Both the position numbers and the translations under genes were made by a program. Below are positions 14,310-21,743 of a DNA stretch of 32,106 nucleotides, in pieces. Source of the stretch: an uncultured Sterolibacterium sp. (GTDB lineage Bacteria > Pseudomonadota > Gammaproteobacteria > Burkholderiales > Rhodocyclaceae). The stretch is from positions 1-32,106 of the forward strand of contig CAIYYX010000262.1 in assembly GCA_903930535.1 (NCBI GenBank), in the 5' to 3' direction. Under the pieces are notes generated by a model. That model did no database searches and had not been told where the DNA came from. It worked only from the letters and a program-made list of their open reading frames with translations. How positions within the stretch are numbered: the stretch's first letter is position 1; every line of letters begins with the position of its first letter.

Positions 14310-16580
14310 TCAGCGTGCGGCAGCCAAGGCCGCGAGCACCCGCTCGGGTGTCATCGGTGCGGTGCGCAGACGCACGCCGGTGGCGTCGAAGAAGGCGTTG
14401 GCGATTGCCCCCGGAATGCTGCGAATGGTCGGTTCGCCGGCGCCCGTGGGGGCCACTTCCGGATGGTTGATGAGCACCGACTCGATGGACAGGGGAGCAT
14501 CCTGGATGTCGACGATGGGGTAGCTCGCCCAATCGACGCTGGTGACGCTGTTGGCATCGAAGCGTACCTCCTCGAGAACCGTGCGCGACAGACCGTGGAT
14601 CACATTGCCCTCTATGGTTTGCGTCAGGCCCTGAGGGTTGATGATGATGCCGCAGTCGTGCGCCACGGTGAATTTTTTCGCCCAGATCCTGCCAGTCTTG
14701 CGATTGACCTCGACCTCGCAGACGGTGGCCACGATGGTGCCGCGCCGCTCCGTGTAACTGATGCCGCGGCCGCTTAGGATGTCGCCCGAGGACTTCGCCG
14801 TGCCCGAGACCCGAGTCTGCCAGCCGGCCTTTTCCGCTGCCGCCTTGATCGCGGCGGCAGCGCGCGGCTTGGTCGCGTACTTGATTCTGAAGGCGACCGA
14901 GTCTTCCCCGGTCGCCACGGCCAGTTCGTCGATGAACTGCTCGCTGCCGAAATGCACGTCCGGTCCGACCGGATCGCGCAGGTGTGAGGTGCGTAGCGGC
15001 GAAGAGCGGTCAAGAAGCGGGGCGATGGTCTCCCAACCCATGCGTCTGCTACTGAAACTGTAATTGTCTTCCGGTGTGCCGAAGCCCTCCACCGGATTGG
15101 TCGGCATGCCCAGTTCCTGGCCGGCCAGACTGTCGCGCGGATCGGCCTCATTGGTGGCGATATGTACGCGCGAGAAGCCCTTGCTGATGAATTCGTAGCC
15201 TATCACCTTGCCCGAGGCATCGAGTGCGGCGCGTGCCCGATGCACGCTGGCCGGTCCCTTCGGATCCCAGGCCGTGGCGTCCGAGCGTGACCCCTGCACC
15301 CGCACCGGCTTGCCGGTGAGCTTGGAGAGCAGCGCCGCGTCGATCGCCGCATCGCCGCCGTCATTGCGCCCATATGAGCCCGGACCCATCACCCAGATCG
15401 CATGCACCTTTTCCGGCGGCAGGCCGCAAAGTACCGCGACACCGTCGCGGGCGTAATGCGGCTTCTGCGATCCCGTCCACAGCGTCGCCGAATCGGCCTT
15501 CACGTCTGCCACGGCGCAGGCCGGACCCATGCTGGCATGGGACTGGAAGGGCCATTCGTACTCGGCCTCAATGACGCGGGCGGCCGTTTTGAACACGGCA
15601 TCGACATCCCCCTTGTTCGTTTCCGTTTCGGCTTTCACCACCTTGGCAGAGCGGATATGGTCGTGCAGCTTGGGCATGGCGGGGTAGGGGTTTGTTGCCG
15701 CCGACCATTCCACCTTGAGGGTCTGCGCAGCGCGCACCGCATCCCATTCCTTGGGCGCCACGACGGCGAGGAAATTCTTTTCGCGAACCACTTTTGCGCC
15801 GGGGATTTTCTTGATGGAGCCAACATCGACCTTGAGGGGCACGGCGCCGGCGATGACCGGACGGATCACGCGCCCATGCAACATGCCGGGGACGGATATC
15901 TCGGTTATCCAGTCCATGGTACCGAACACCTTGCCTTCGACGTCGCGGCGGCGGAAGGATCTGCCCACGACCTTGTACTGCGAGGGGGATTTCAACTTGG
16001 CAGGGACCTTGATGTCCATGAAGTTGCCGACCTGCTTGTTCCACTCGACCTTGGAATTGAAAAACTTTCCGCCTATCAACTCTGCATAGCTCACGCGCTT
16101 GCCCCCGCCCGAGACCACGCCATCGAGGACGGAAAGCTGGTCGACCGGGACGGCGAGCTGTTTCGCGGCAGCCTCGACCAGGATGCGCCGGGCCTCGGCC
16201 GCGGCGCTGCGCAGCGGCTTGGCGCCGGTGCTGATGCCGGTGCTGCCAGAGGCGCCGCCCTGGTTGCAGGAGGTGGCGGTGTCGCCCTGGAAAACGGTGA
16301 CGCTCTCGAAGCCGACATCCAGTTCTTCGGCGACGATTTGCGCGATGGCGACATCGAGACAATGTCCCATGTCGATTTTTCCATAGAAAGCCGAGACAGA
16401 GCCGTCTTTCAGGACGGCGACCCAGGAGTCGAGTTCGCCGGGAACCAGCGGCGGCTTGTTGGCGCCAATTTCCGCCAGCGCTTCTGTCACGAAACCAGCC
16501 ATTGAAACCGAGACGATCAGGGCGCCTGAAGCCTTGAAAAATTCGCGGCGGGAAGCGGAGAAATCCATGGGTGCGTTCAT
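14310..16580 (-). CDS. Molybdopterin-binding subunit of a xanthine-oxidase-family hydroxylase (isoquinoline 1-oxidoreductase beta type), Tat-signalled
   Basis: This 756-aa large subunit should carry the molybdenum cofactor and hydroxylate an N-heterocycle or oxidise an aldehyde with water as oxygen donor. The N-terminus MNAPMDFSASRREFFKASGAL (R11, R12) is a twin-arginine signal. The two tandem molybdopterin domains follow the IorB arrangement. GQ-loop-like segments are GSTGISTGAKPLR and MGPGSYGRNDGGDAAIDAALL. The catalytic Glu is E716 in TGAGEPTIRSIPGAIANAF. The start at 16580 is decided by an ATGA overlap with the Fe-S subunit stop (16577-16580) and a GGGGGGAG site; the longer frame to 16652 lacks support. 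It belongs to the two-gene unit with the 2Fe-2S subunit. Substrate unknown. Confidence 0.92.
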   Translation of the reverse strand: MNAPMDFSASRREFFKASGALIVSVSMAGFVTEALAEIGANKPPLVPGELDSWVAVLKDGSVSAFYGKIDMGHCLDVAIAQIVAEELDVGFESVTVFQGDTATSCNQGGASGSTGISTGAKPLRSAAAEARRILVEAAAKQLAVPVDQLSVLDGVVSGGGKRVSYAELIGGKFFNSKVEWNKQVGNFMDIKVPAKLKSPSQYKVVGRSFRRRDVEGKVFGTMDWITEISVPGMLHGRVIRPVIAGAVPLKVDVGSIKKIPGAKVVREKNFLAVVAPKEWDAVRAAQTLKVEWSAATNPYPAMPKLHDHIRSAKVVKAETETNKGDVDAVFKTAARVIEAEYEWPFQSHASMGPACAVADVKADSATLWTGSQKPHYARDGVAVLCGLPPEKVHAIWVMGPGSYGRNDGGDAAIDAALLSKLTGKPVRVQGSRSDATAWDPKGPASVHRARAALDASGKVIGYEFISKGFSRVHIATNEADPRDSLAGQELGMPTNPVEGFGTPEDNYSFSSRRMGWETIAPLLDRSSPLRTSHLRDPVGPDVHFGSEQFIDELAVATGEDSVAFRIKYATKPRAAAAIKAAAEKAGWQTRVSGTAKSSGDILSGRGISYTERRGTIVATVCEVEVNRKTGRIWAKKFTVAHDCGIIINPQGLTQTIEGNVIHGLSRTVLEEVRFDANSVTSVDWASYPIVDIQDAPLSIESVLINHPEVAPTGAGEPTIRSIPGAIANAFFDATGVRLRTAPMTPERVLAALAAAR

Positions 16581-17056
16581 GCTGCTCCCCCCATTTGTTG
16601 TTGCGCCCGCTTGATGGCGCGCATGATGGAAACATGGGTGCCGCAGCGGCACTTGAGACCGGCGAGCGCCTCGCGCACCTCGGCGTCAGTGGCCTTGGGT
16701 TTTTTCTTCAGGAAGGCGGCTGCGGTCATCATCCAGCCATTGACGCAATAGCCGCACTGCGGCACCTGTTCCTCGACGAAGGCTGTCTGCAAAGGATGCG
16801 GCTTTTCCGGCGTGCCCAAGCCCAAGATGGTGGTGACCTTCTTGCCCTTGACCGCGGTGGCCGGCATGACGCAGGAGCGCACCGGCTCGCCATCCACATG
16901 CACCGTGCAGGCGCCGCATTGCGCCAGGCCGCAGCCGAAATGCGGGGCCTTCATTTTCAGATCATCGCGCAGGGCGTAGAGTAGCGGCATGGCCGGATCC
17001 TCCACCTTGACCGAGCGGGACTTGCCATCGAGCGTGAACTTCACGGTTGTCGCCAC
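16577..17056 (-). CDS. 2Fe-2S subunit of the molybdenum hydroxylase (IorA type)
   Basis: A 159-aa electron-transfer subunit with two [2Fe-2S] clusters. The plant-ferredoxin-like N-terminal domain has C42, C47, C50 and C62 (CGLAQCGACTVHVDG, then SC). The helical C-terminal domain has C101, C104, C136 and C138 (CGYC, then CRCGTH). This is the complete eight-Cys set of the family. It passes electrons from the Mo centre to an acceptor, which in IorAB-like enzymes is often a c-type cytochrome; none is encoded next to it. It has no Tat signal, so export would rely on the partner subunit. The start is GTG at 17056 after AGGAGA; transcription runs into the large subunit through an ATGA overlap. A large inverted repeat lies upstream. 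Confidence 0.93.
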   Translation of the reverse strand: MATTVKFTLDGKSRSVKVEDPAMPLLYALRDDLKMKAPHFGCGLAQCGACTVHVDGEPVRSCVMPATAVKGKKVTTILGLGTPEKPHPLQTAFVEEQVPQCGYCVNGWMMTAAAFLKKKPKATDAEVREALAGLKCRCGTHVSIMRAIKRAQQQMGGAA

Positions 17057-17094
17057 GGAGTGTCTCCTTTAAGTGGTGTTGGTATTGTTCCGTT

Positions 17095-17132
17095 TGCAGC
17101 GCAGGCTGTTCTTGTTCTTTGACTGCGCTGCA
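17095..17132. promoter_or_regulatory. Perfect 10-bp inverted repeat upstream of the Mo-hydroxylase genes
   Basis: TGCAGCGCAG (17095-17104) and CTGCGCTGCA (17123-17132) are exact inverted copies separated by 18 nt, 39-76 bp upstream of the GTG start at 17056. It is either a two-half-site operator or a leader hairpin. It lies in the 234-bp region between divergent genes and could control either. No matching regulator gene is in the window. Confidence 0.4.
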
Positions 17133-17193
17133 TAGTGTATATCAGAGTTGCGACATAAGCGTTTTTTAGGTTTAGACTTCAACCGTGCCGCTA

Positions 17194-17212
17194 CTGGAAG
17201 GCTTCATTCCAG
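17194..17212. promoter_or_regulatory. Short inverted repeat upstream of dctP
   Basis: CTGGAA (17194-17199), a 7-nt spacer and TTCCAG (17207-17212) form a 6-bp inverted repeat about 80 bp before the DctP start. It may be an operator or a leader hairpin; it is short enough to be chance. Confidence 0.2.
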
Positions 17213-17290
17213 GCCGGCATCTTCCGCATTGACCCGTTTTCTCGACTTGCAAGAAGTGGCTTCAGCGCTTCACTTACCAAGGGGAATTTC

Positions 17291-18316
17291 ATGGGATCCA
17301 TAATCAGCATTCAGAATTGCTTTCGGCTTCTTGCCGGCTTCGTACTCGCTGCCTGCCTTGCCATGTCCGCGTCCGCACAGACTGCGCCGCTGGTGATGAA
17401 AGTAGGCACGGCCACGATCAACGACAGCCAGCATCAGTGGATGAAGCTCTACGCCGCACAGGTGGAAAAGAACTCCAACGGGCGCATCAAGGTGGAACTC
17501 TATCCGGCCAGCCAGCTGGGCTCGATCCAGCGCATGATAGAAGGCACGCAGTTCGGCTCCATCCAGGGCTTCGTCGGCCCCCCCGAGTTCTTCGCCGGCA
17601 TCGATTCGCGCTATCAGGTGCTGGGCGCGCCGGGCGTGTTCAACGACGTCGCCCATGCCAGCCGGACGATTCAGGATGCCGAGTTCATCGCGGCCTTCCT
17701 CGCCCTGGGCGCCAACAAGGGACTCAAGGGCGTCGGCCTGTTTCTCTATGGCGGTCCGATGATATTCAATACCCGCATCCCGGTGCGCAAACTCGCCGAC
17801 CTCCGGGGCATGAAAATAAGGGTGTTCGCCTCCGAGATGCAGATGAAGCAGATCCGCCTGCTGAAGGCCACGCCTGTGCCCATGACGCTGGGAGAGGTGG
17901 CGCCGGCGCTGCAGCAGGGGAGCATAGACGGCCAGATGAGCACGGGATCGGTGCTCCTGCCCATGCATTTCAATGACGTCGCAAGGTATGTGTTCGAGAC
18001 CAACCATGCCATCGTGACTTCGATGACCGTCCTTAGCAAGTCCTGGTATGACAAGCTGGCGCCTGACCTGCAGAAGGTGGTGTCTGATGCCGGCCAGGAT
18101 GTGACCCGCGAGATGGCGCAAGCCACGCTCGACTCCCTCGCCAGACAGAAGGAGGGCTGGGTCAAGGCGGGTGGCGAATTCAACCAGCCGACGGCGGAGG
18201 AAAAAGCGCAGCTCATGAAACTGATGCTGCCCATTGGCGCCGAGGTGACCGCCGACAAGCCCGAGGAGAAGGCGCTCTACGAGCTTTTGCAGAAGGTGGC
18301 CAAGCGCAGCGAGTAA
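17291..18316 (+). CDS. TRAP transporter solute-binding protein (DctP family)
   Basis: A 341-aa periplasmic binding protein of the DctP family, which captures organic acids for TRAP permeases. The signal peptide runs to about residue 29 (AMSASA). Then follow VMKVGTATINDSQHQWMKLYAAQVEKNSNGRIKVELYPASQLGS (in pieces, the family's first lobe) and KLADLRGMKIRVFAS, with the usual Arg (R in KIRV) that pairs with the substrate carboxylate. Next comes GEVAPALQQGSIDGQ, then KSWYDKLAPDLQKVV. The start ATG follows AAGGGGAA by 6 nt. DctQ and DctM membrane subunits are absent here. It ends 6 bp from the convergent ABC-type binding protein. Confidence 0.93.
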   Translation: MGSIISIQNCFRLLAGFVLAACLAMSASAQTAPLVMKVGTATINDSQHQWMKLYAAQVEKNSNGRIKVELYPASQLGSIQRMIEGTQFGSIQGFVGPPEFFAGIDSRYQVLGAPGVFNDVAHASRTIQDAEFIAAFLALGANKGLKGVGLFLYGGPMIFNTRIPVRKLADLRGMKIRVFASEMQMKQIRLLKATPVPMTLGEVAPALQQGSIDGQMSTGSVLLPMHFNDVARYVFETNHAIVTSMTVLSKSWYDKLAPDLQKVVSDAGQDVTREMAQATLDSLARQKEGWVKAGGEFNQPTAEEKAQLMKLMLPIGAEVTADKPEEKALYELLQKVAKRSE

Positions 18317-18322
18317 GCGCAG

Positions 18323-19306
18323 CTAGAAGCTCACGCGCTTTAGCGCTTCTTTCCGCAAGCTCTCGTCTATGAACTTGTCGAGGTCTATTTGCTCCCTGAT
18401 CAGGCCCATCCTGAGGAGTTCCTTCTGCAACCATTCGAGCTTTGCCCTGGGAATTTCAGACTTGACGGAAAGATAGCCCTTGGCGATCACCTCGTCATAG
18501 ATGTAAACGAGCTGCTTGTCGTTGGCCGGTTTCTGGTTCATCCGGCCGGCGAGCTTCAGCGTCTCGTCGCGGTGCTTGGCGGAATAGTCCAGCCCTTCCA
18601 TGTAGGCGGCGAGGAAATTGATCATCTCCTCGCGCTTCGCCTTGAGCGTCTTCTCCTGGGCGATGATGACAAAACGCGGATACTCTGGCAAAAGGTCGGA
18701 AGCCAGTGCCATGACCCTGATCCCCAACTTGTCTGCATCGGGAATGAACTGCGTGGAACTGGCTGTCGCATCGATCTTGCCTGCGGCCAGGGCCTGGATC
18801 CTGGCACCGCTGCCGCCGGCGTTGACGATGTTGATCGAGTCGGGATCGACGCCATTTCTCGCCAGCATGTCGCGGGCGATGATGTCCGGCGCTGCGCCCG
18901 GCGCCGTGACGCCGAAAGTCTTGCCCTTGAGCTGGGCCCAACTCGTGATCTCCTTCCGCGCATAAAGGGCATAGGGGTTGCCGGGCATGGTCGAGCCGAT
19001 GAAGCGCAGCGGCGCGCTCCTGTCTATCGCCAACAGGGTGGCGCCGCCGTTGGGCTCGGCGGAATCCAGTTCTCCGGCGAGCAGCGCCCTTATGATTTCC
19101 TTGTCGCCGCGCAGGTCGATGAACTCGACGTCCAGTCCGCGCTTTTTGAAGAAGCCCTTCTCCAGCGCCATGTAGAAAAACCCGGCATCCCCCTTTGCCT
19201 GCACCAGGCCATGCCGCCACTTCACCAGCGTCTGGGAGAATGCTGCGGGCGCCAGGCAGGCCAGAAGCGCGGCCGTGGCGATATTCAGAATAATTCTTCT
19301 ATCCAT
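18323..19306 (-). CDS. ABC transporter substrate-binding protein (NMT1/SsuA/TauA-like)
   Basis: A 327-aa periplasmic binding protein of the NMT1/THI5-like group, used for sulfonates, nitrate, pyrimidine precursors or aromatic acids. It has a signal peptide (about residues 1-24, AAFSQ). The fold-typical sequence continues FFYMALEKGFFKKRGLDVEFIDLRGDKEIIRALLAGELDSA (pieces), LKGKTFGVTAPGAAPDIIARDML and ALAAGKIDATASST. The start at 19306 has only a weak GAGAA site. No ATPase or permease gene is adjacent, which is unusual for an ABC system since these are mostly clustered. It is convergent with the DctP gene and divergent from the ligase operon, so it is transcribed alone. Confidence 0.9.
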   Translation of the reverse strand: MDRRIILNIATAALLACLAPAAFSQTLVKWRHGLVQAKGDAGFFYMALEKGFFKKRGLDVEFIDLRGDKEIIRALLAGELDSAEPNGGATLLAIDRSAPLRFIGSTMPGNPYALYARKEITSWAQLKGKTFGVTAPGAAPDIIARDMLARNGVDPDSINIVNAGGSGARIQALAAGKIDATASSTQFIPDADKLGIRVMALASDLLPEYPRFVIIAQEKTLKAKREEMINFLAAYMEGLDYSAKHRDETLKLAGRMNQKPANDKQLVYIYDEVIAKGYLSVKSEIPRAKLEWLQKELLRMGLIREQIDLDKFIDESLRKEALKRVSF

Positions 19307-19392
19307 TTCTCAACTGGCCTCCATTTTTCCGTGGCGCCAAAAAGCCTGGCGCGATGTTGTCCTGGCGAATAGTAATCCACTCTGCAGACAAT

Positions 19393-19421
19393 CTGACAAC
19401 GGTGCAGCGGTTTGGTAGCAT
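19393..19421 (+). promoter_or_regulatory. Candidate promoter of the ligase/amidohydrolase operon
   Basis: CTGACA (19393-19398), a 17-bp spacer and TAGCAT (19416-19421) give a moderate sigma-70 match: five of six at -35 and four of six at -10. It would start transcription near 19428 and so favours the ATG at 19460 over the in-frame TTG at 19412, which lies upstream of the -10 box. Confidence 0.4.
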
Positions 19422-19459
19422 CGGGGTGTTCGTTTATCGAACGGCAAACGAACCGACCT

Positions 19460-20860
19460 ATGACCACGATCCCCCGCTATTACCAATCCCTCGATTTTCA
19501 GAAGCTCTGGGAGAAGTTTCCGCCGGCGCCTGAATACATGGACAGCAACTACATGCTGTCCCGCGACGCCTTGCAAGCCCTGCAGGAGGAGCGCTTCCTG
19601 CTGCAGATGCAGCGCGCCTGGGAAATCCCCTTCTACCAGAGGCACTGGGGCGCCGCGGGCATGGAGCCTGGCGACATCCGCAGCCTGGCCGATCTTTCCG
19701 GGATTCCTGCCTTCGCGGTGGCCGACCTGCGCGACGCCCTCAGCCGCAACCCGCCCTGGGGCGACTTCCTCGGCCTCGATCCGGAAACGGATGAGCCTCT
19801 GCCCCTGGTGCTGCAGACCAGCGGCGGTACCACCGGACTGCCGCGGCCCATGCTTTATGCGCCAGTGGACCGCGAGGTGATGAACATCAATACCGGAAGG
19901 CGTCTTTACATGCAGGGGGTGAGACCCTTCGACGTGATCCAGGTCGTGCTCTCCCTTGGCCTCTCAAACGGCGGCTTTCTGGCGCGCGAGGGCATCTGGA
20001 AATACAGCGGCGCCGTGCCCGTCATGACCGGCTCGGGCGCGCAGACTCCGACGCGGCGTCAGATCGAGATCATGCAGGCTTGGAAGACAACGCACCTGAT
20101 CGGCTTCCCCGCCTATCTCAGGCACATGGGCCATGTGATGCGCGACGAACTGAAGCTGGATCCACGCGAACTCGGCATCCGCAGCCTGATCGTGCATCTT
20201 GGCGTCGATGACCGCGCCTCCCTGGAGGCGTTGTGGGGGGGCAAGGTGTATGACACCTATGGAACCAATGAATGCGGCTCTCTCGCAGCGGAGTGCGAGC
20301 AGCAGACCGGCGCGCATGTGTTTGAGGATTCCTTCGTGCTCGAGATCGTCGATAAGGACAGCGGTGTCCCACTGGGCTGCGGCGAGCGGGGCGTGATCTA
20401 CCAGACCACGCTGTTCAAGCACCTGGCGCCTTTGATACGCTTCAATTCCCACGATATTTCCGCCTGGGCGGGAGGCACTTGCCCCTGCGGCAGTATCCAT
20501 CAGCGCATCGAACGCATCTACGGCCGCAACGACAATATGGTGAAGCTGCGCGGCACAAACATCTACCCGGAGGCGATAGGCGCACTGGTCACCGAATATC
20601 CGCAGTCCAACGGCGAATACATTTGCGTTGTGGAGCGGGTCGATGATGCCGGGCGCGAGGAGATGACGGTTTTCGTCGAGGCCTTGCATGCGGATGTCGA
20701 CAAAGCCGCGCTGGAGCGGGATCTGGCTGTCCGCTGCAAGGAGGCCCTGGGCGTGAAGCTGACGCTGCGCGCGGTCGCCCCCGGAGAACTCGATGCCATG
20801 ACCGGCTTATCCAGCACATCCAAGACCCGGCGCCTGATAGACAAGCGGCCGCAACCCTGA
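19460..20860 (+). CDS. PaaK-like AMP-forming CoA ligase (phenylacetate-CoA ligase family)
   Basis: A 466-aa adenylate-forming enzyme predicted to activate a carboxylic acid, probably aromatic, to its CoA thioester. The phosphate loop TSGGTTGLPRP is at 120-130 and the A5-type motif DTYGTNECG at 265-273. A PaaK-type CPCG pair (C341, C343) is followed by RIERIYGRNDNMVKLRGTNIYP (split motif, up to residue 370). The C-terminal SSTSKTRRLIDKR carries a Lys (K455) placed like the catalytic A10 lysine. Length fits the PaaK group rather than longer acyl-CoA synthetases. The start at 19460 is chosen because the protein then begins like its family and the promoter lies upstream; the ribosome-binding site is weak. 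The amidohydrolase follows after 8 bp. Confidence 0.9.
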   Translation: MTTIPRYYQSLDFQKLWEKFPPAPEYMDSNYMLSRDALQALQEERFLLQMQRAWEIPFYQRHWGAAGMEPGDIRSLADLSGIPAFAVADLRDALSRNPPWGDFLGLDPETDEPLPLVLQTSGGTTGLPRPMLYAPVDREVMNINTGRRLYMQGVRPFDVIQVVLSLGLSNGGFLAREGIWKYSGAVPVMTGSGAQTPTRRQIEIMQAWKTTHLIGFPAYLRHMGHVMRDELKLDPRELGIRSLIVHLGVDDRASLEALWGGKVYDTYGTNECGSLAAECEQQTGAHVFEDSFVLEIVDKDSGVPLGCGERGVIYQTTLFKHLAPLIRFNSHDISAWAGGTCPCGSIHQRIERIYGRNDNMVKLRGTNIYPEAIGALVTEYPQSNGEYICVVERVDDAGREEMTVFVEALHADVDKAALERDLAVRCKEALGVKLTLRAVAPGELDAMTGLSSTSKTRRLIDKRPQP

Positions 20861-20868
20861 GGACAGCC

Positions 20869-21732
20869 ATGAAACTGTTTGATTGCCACTCCCATTGGGC
20901 GACTGAAAAGGGCTATCTGTTTCGCACCGAGGCGGAAAGAGCCCAGCAATTCAAGATCTGGAGGACGCCGTTCGAACTCTTCAGCGAAGAACAGCAAGCC
21001 GACTATTTTCGCAAGCACAATGTCCGGAGCATCCAGGATATTTCCTGGATCAAGGAGCTTTCCCTGGACGAGATGCGGCCCTATCACGACTATGTGCTGG
21101 ACGTGCAGAGCCGGCATCGCGATGTGATGTTCGGGCAGTGGCTGCAATTCGATCCGCGTCGCCATGGCAAGGCTGCGGTCGCCGAATTCCAGCGCTGCGT
21201 CGAAAAAAGAGTGGGCTTCGTCGGGCTCTGCGTGAATGGCCAGGTCACGGGTGTTCCCGCCTGCGAGCCGGAATGGGATCCCTTCTACAAGGCGGCTATC
21301 GATGCCGGCGCGCCGGTGATGATTCTCGCCGGCTTGACCGGCATAGGCCAAGGGCTTCCGGGCGGCAAGGGCATCGTTCTCGACGACGGTCATCCGCGCC
21401 ACATCGACCGGGTCGCCGCGCGCTACCCGGATCTGAAGATTCTTGCCGCGCGTCCGGCCTGGCCCTGGCAGGAAGAAATGATTGCCATCATGATTCACAA
21501 GCCCAACGTGAGCTATGAACTGCACGGCTGGGGGCCGAAGCAATTTACGCCTGCCCTGAAAAAGGAGATCGCCGGGCGCATGCAGGACCGCGTCATGTTC
21601 GGCTGCGACTTCCCGGTGCTGCGCTACGAGAAGGTCATTGCCGACTGGTCGGCAGAGGGTTACACGGAAACCGTTCTGGAAAAAATTCTTCGCAAGAATG
21701 CCGAAGCGTATTTTCCGGGTGCACTGGATTAA
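20869..21732 (+). CDS. Amidohydrolase-2 family protein with altered metal site
   Basis: A 287-aa cytosolic TIM-barrel protein of the Amidohydro_2 group. H7 and H9 (DCHSHW) and D247 (FGCDFPVLRYE) are kept. Where relatives have VxIHxG there is VMILAGLTG (residues 150-158), and where they have a His before G(W/P)PW there is Arg195 in AARPAWPWQEEM, so two of the usual metal ligands are missing. HKPNVSYELHGWGPKQFTPALKKEI (in pieces) is distinctive. It may bind metal differently or act without it. The start ATG follows AGGACAGCC weakly and lies 8 bp after the ligase stop. Its stop shares one base with an in-frame ATG of the next Bug gene. It probably works on the ligase's CoA product or free acid. 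Confidence 0.85.
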   Translation: MKLFDCHSHWATEKGYLFRTEAERAQQFKIWRTPFELFSEEQQADYFRKHNVRSIQDISWIKELSLDEMRPYHDYVLDVQSRHRDVMFGQWLQFDPRRHGKAAVAEFQRCVEKRVGFVGLCVNGQVTGVPACEPEWDPFYKAAIDAGAPVMILAGLTGIGQGLPGGKGIVLDDGHPRHIDRVAARYPDLKILAARPAWPWQEEMIAIMIHKPNVSYELHGWGPKQFTPALKKEIAGRMQDRVMFGCDFPVLRYEKVIADWSAEGYTETVLEKILRKNAEAYFPGALD

Positions 21733-21743
21733 TGGAGAAGAAA

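Noticed and set aside
18327..18352. Bulged hairpin GAAGC/GCGC-TTTA-GCGC/CTTC at the DctP/ABC convergent junction
   Set aside because: It lies inside the end of the ABC binding-protein gene and needs a bulge. The run of three T residues after it is too short to call a terminator.
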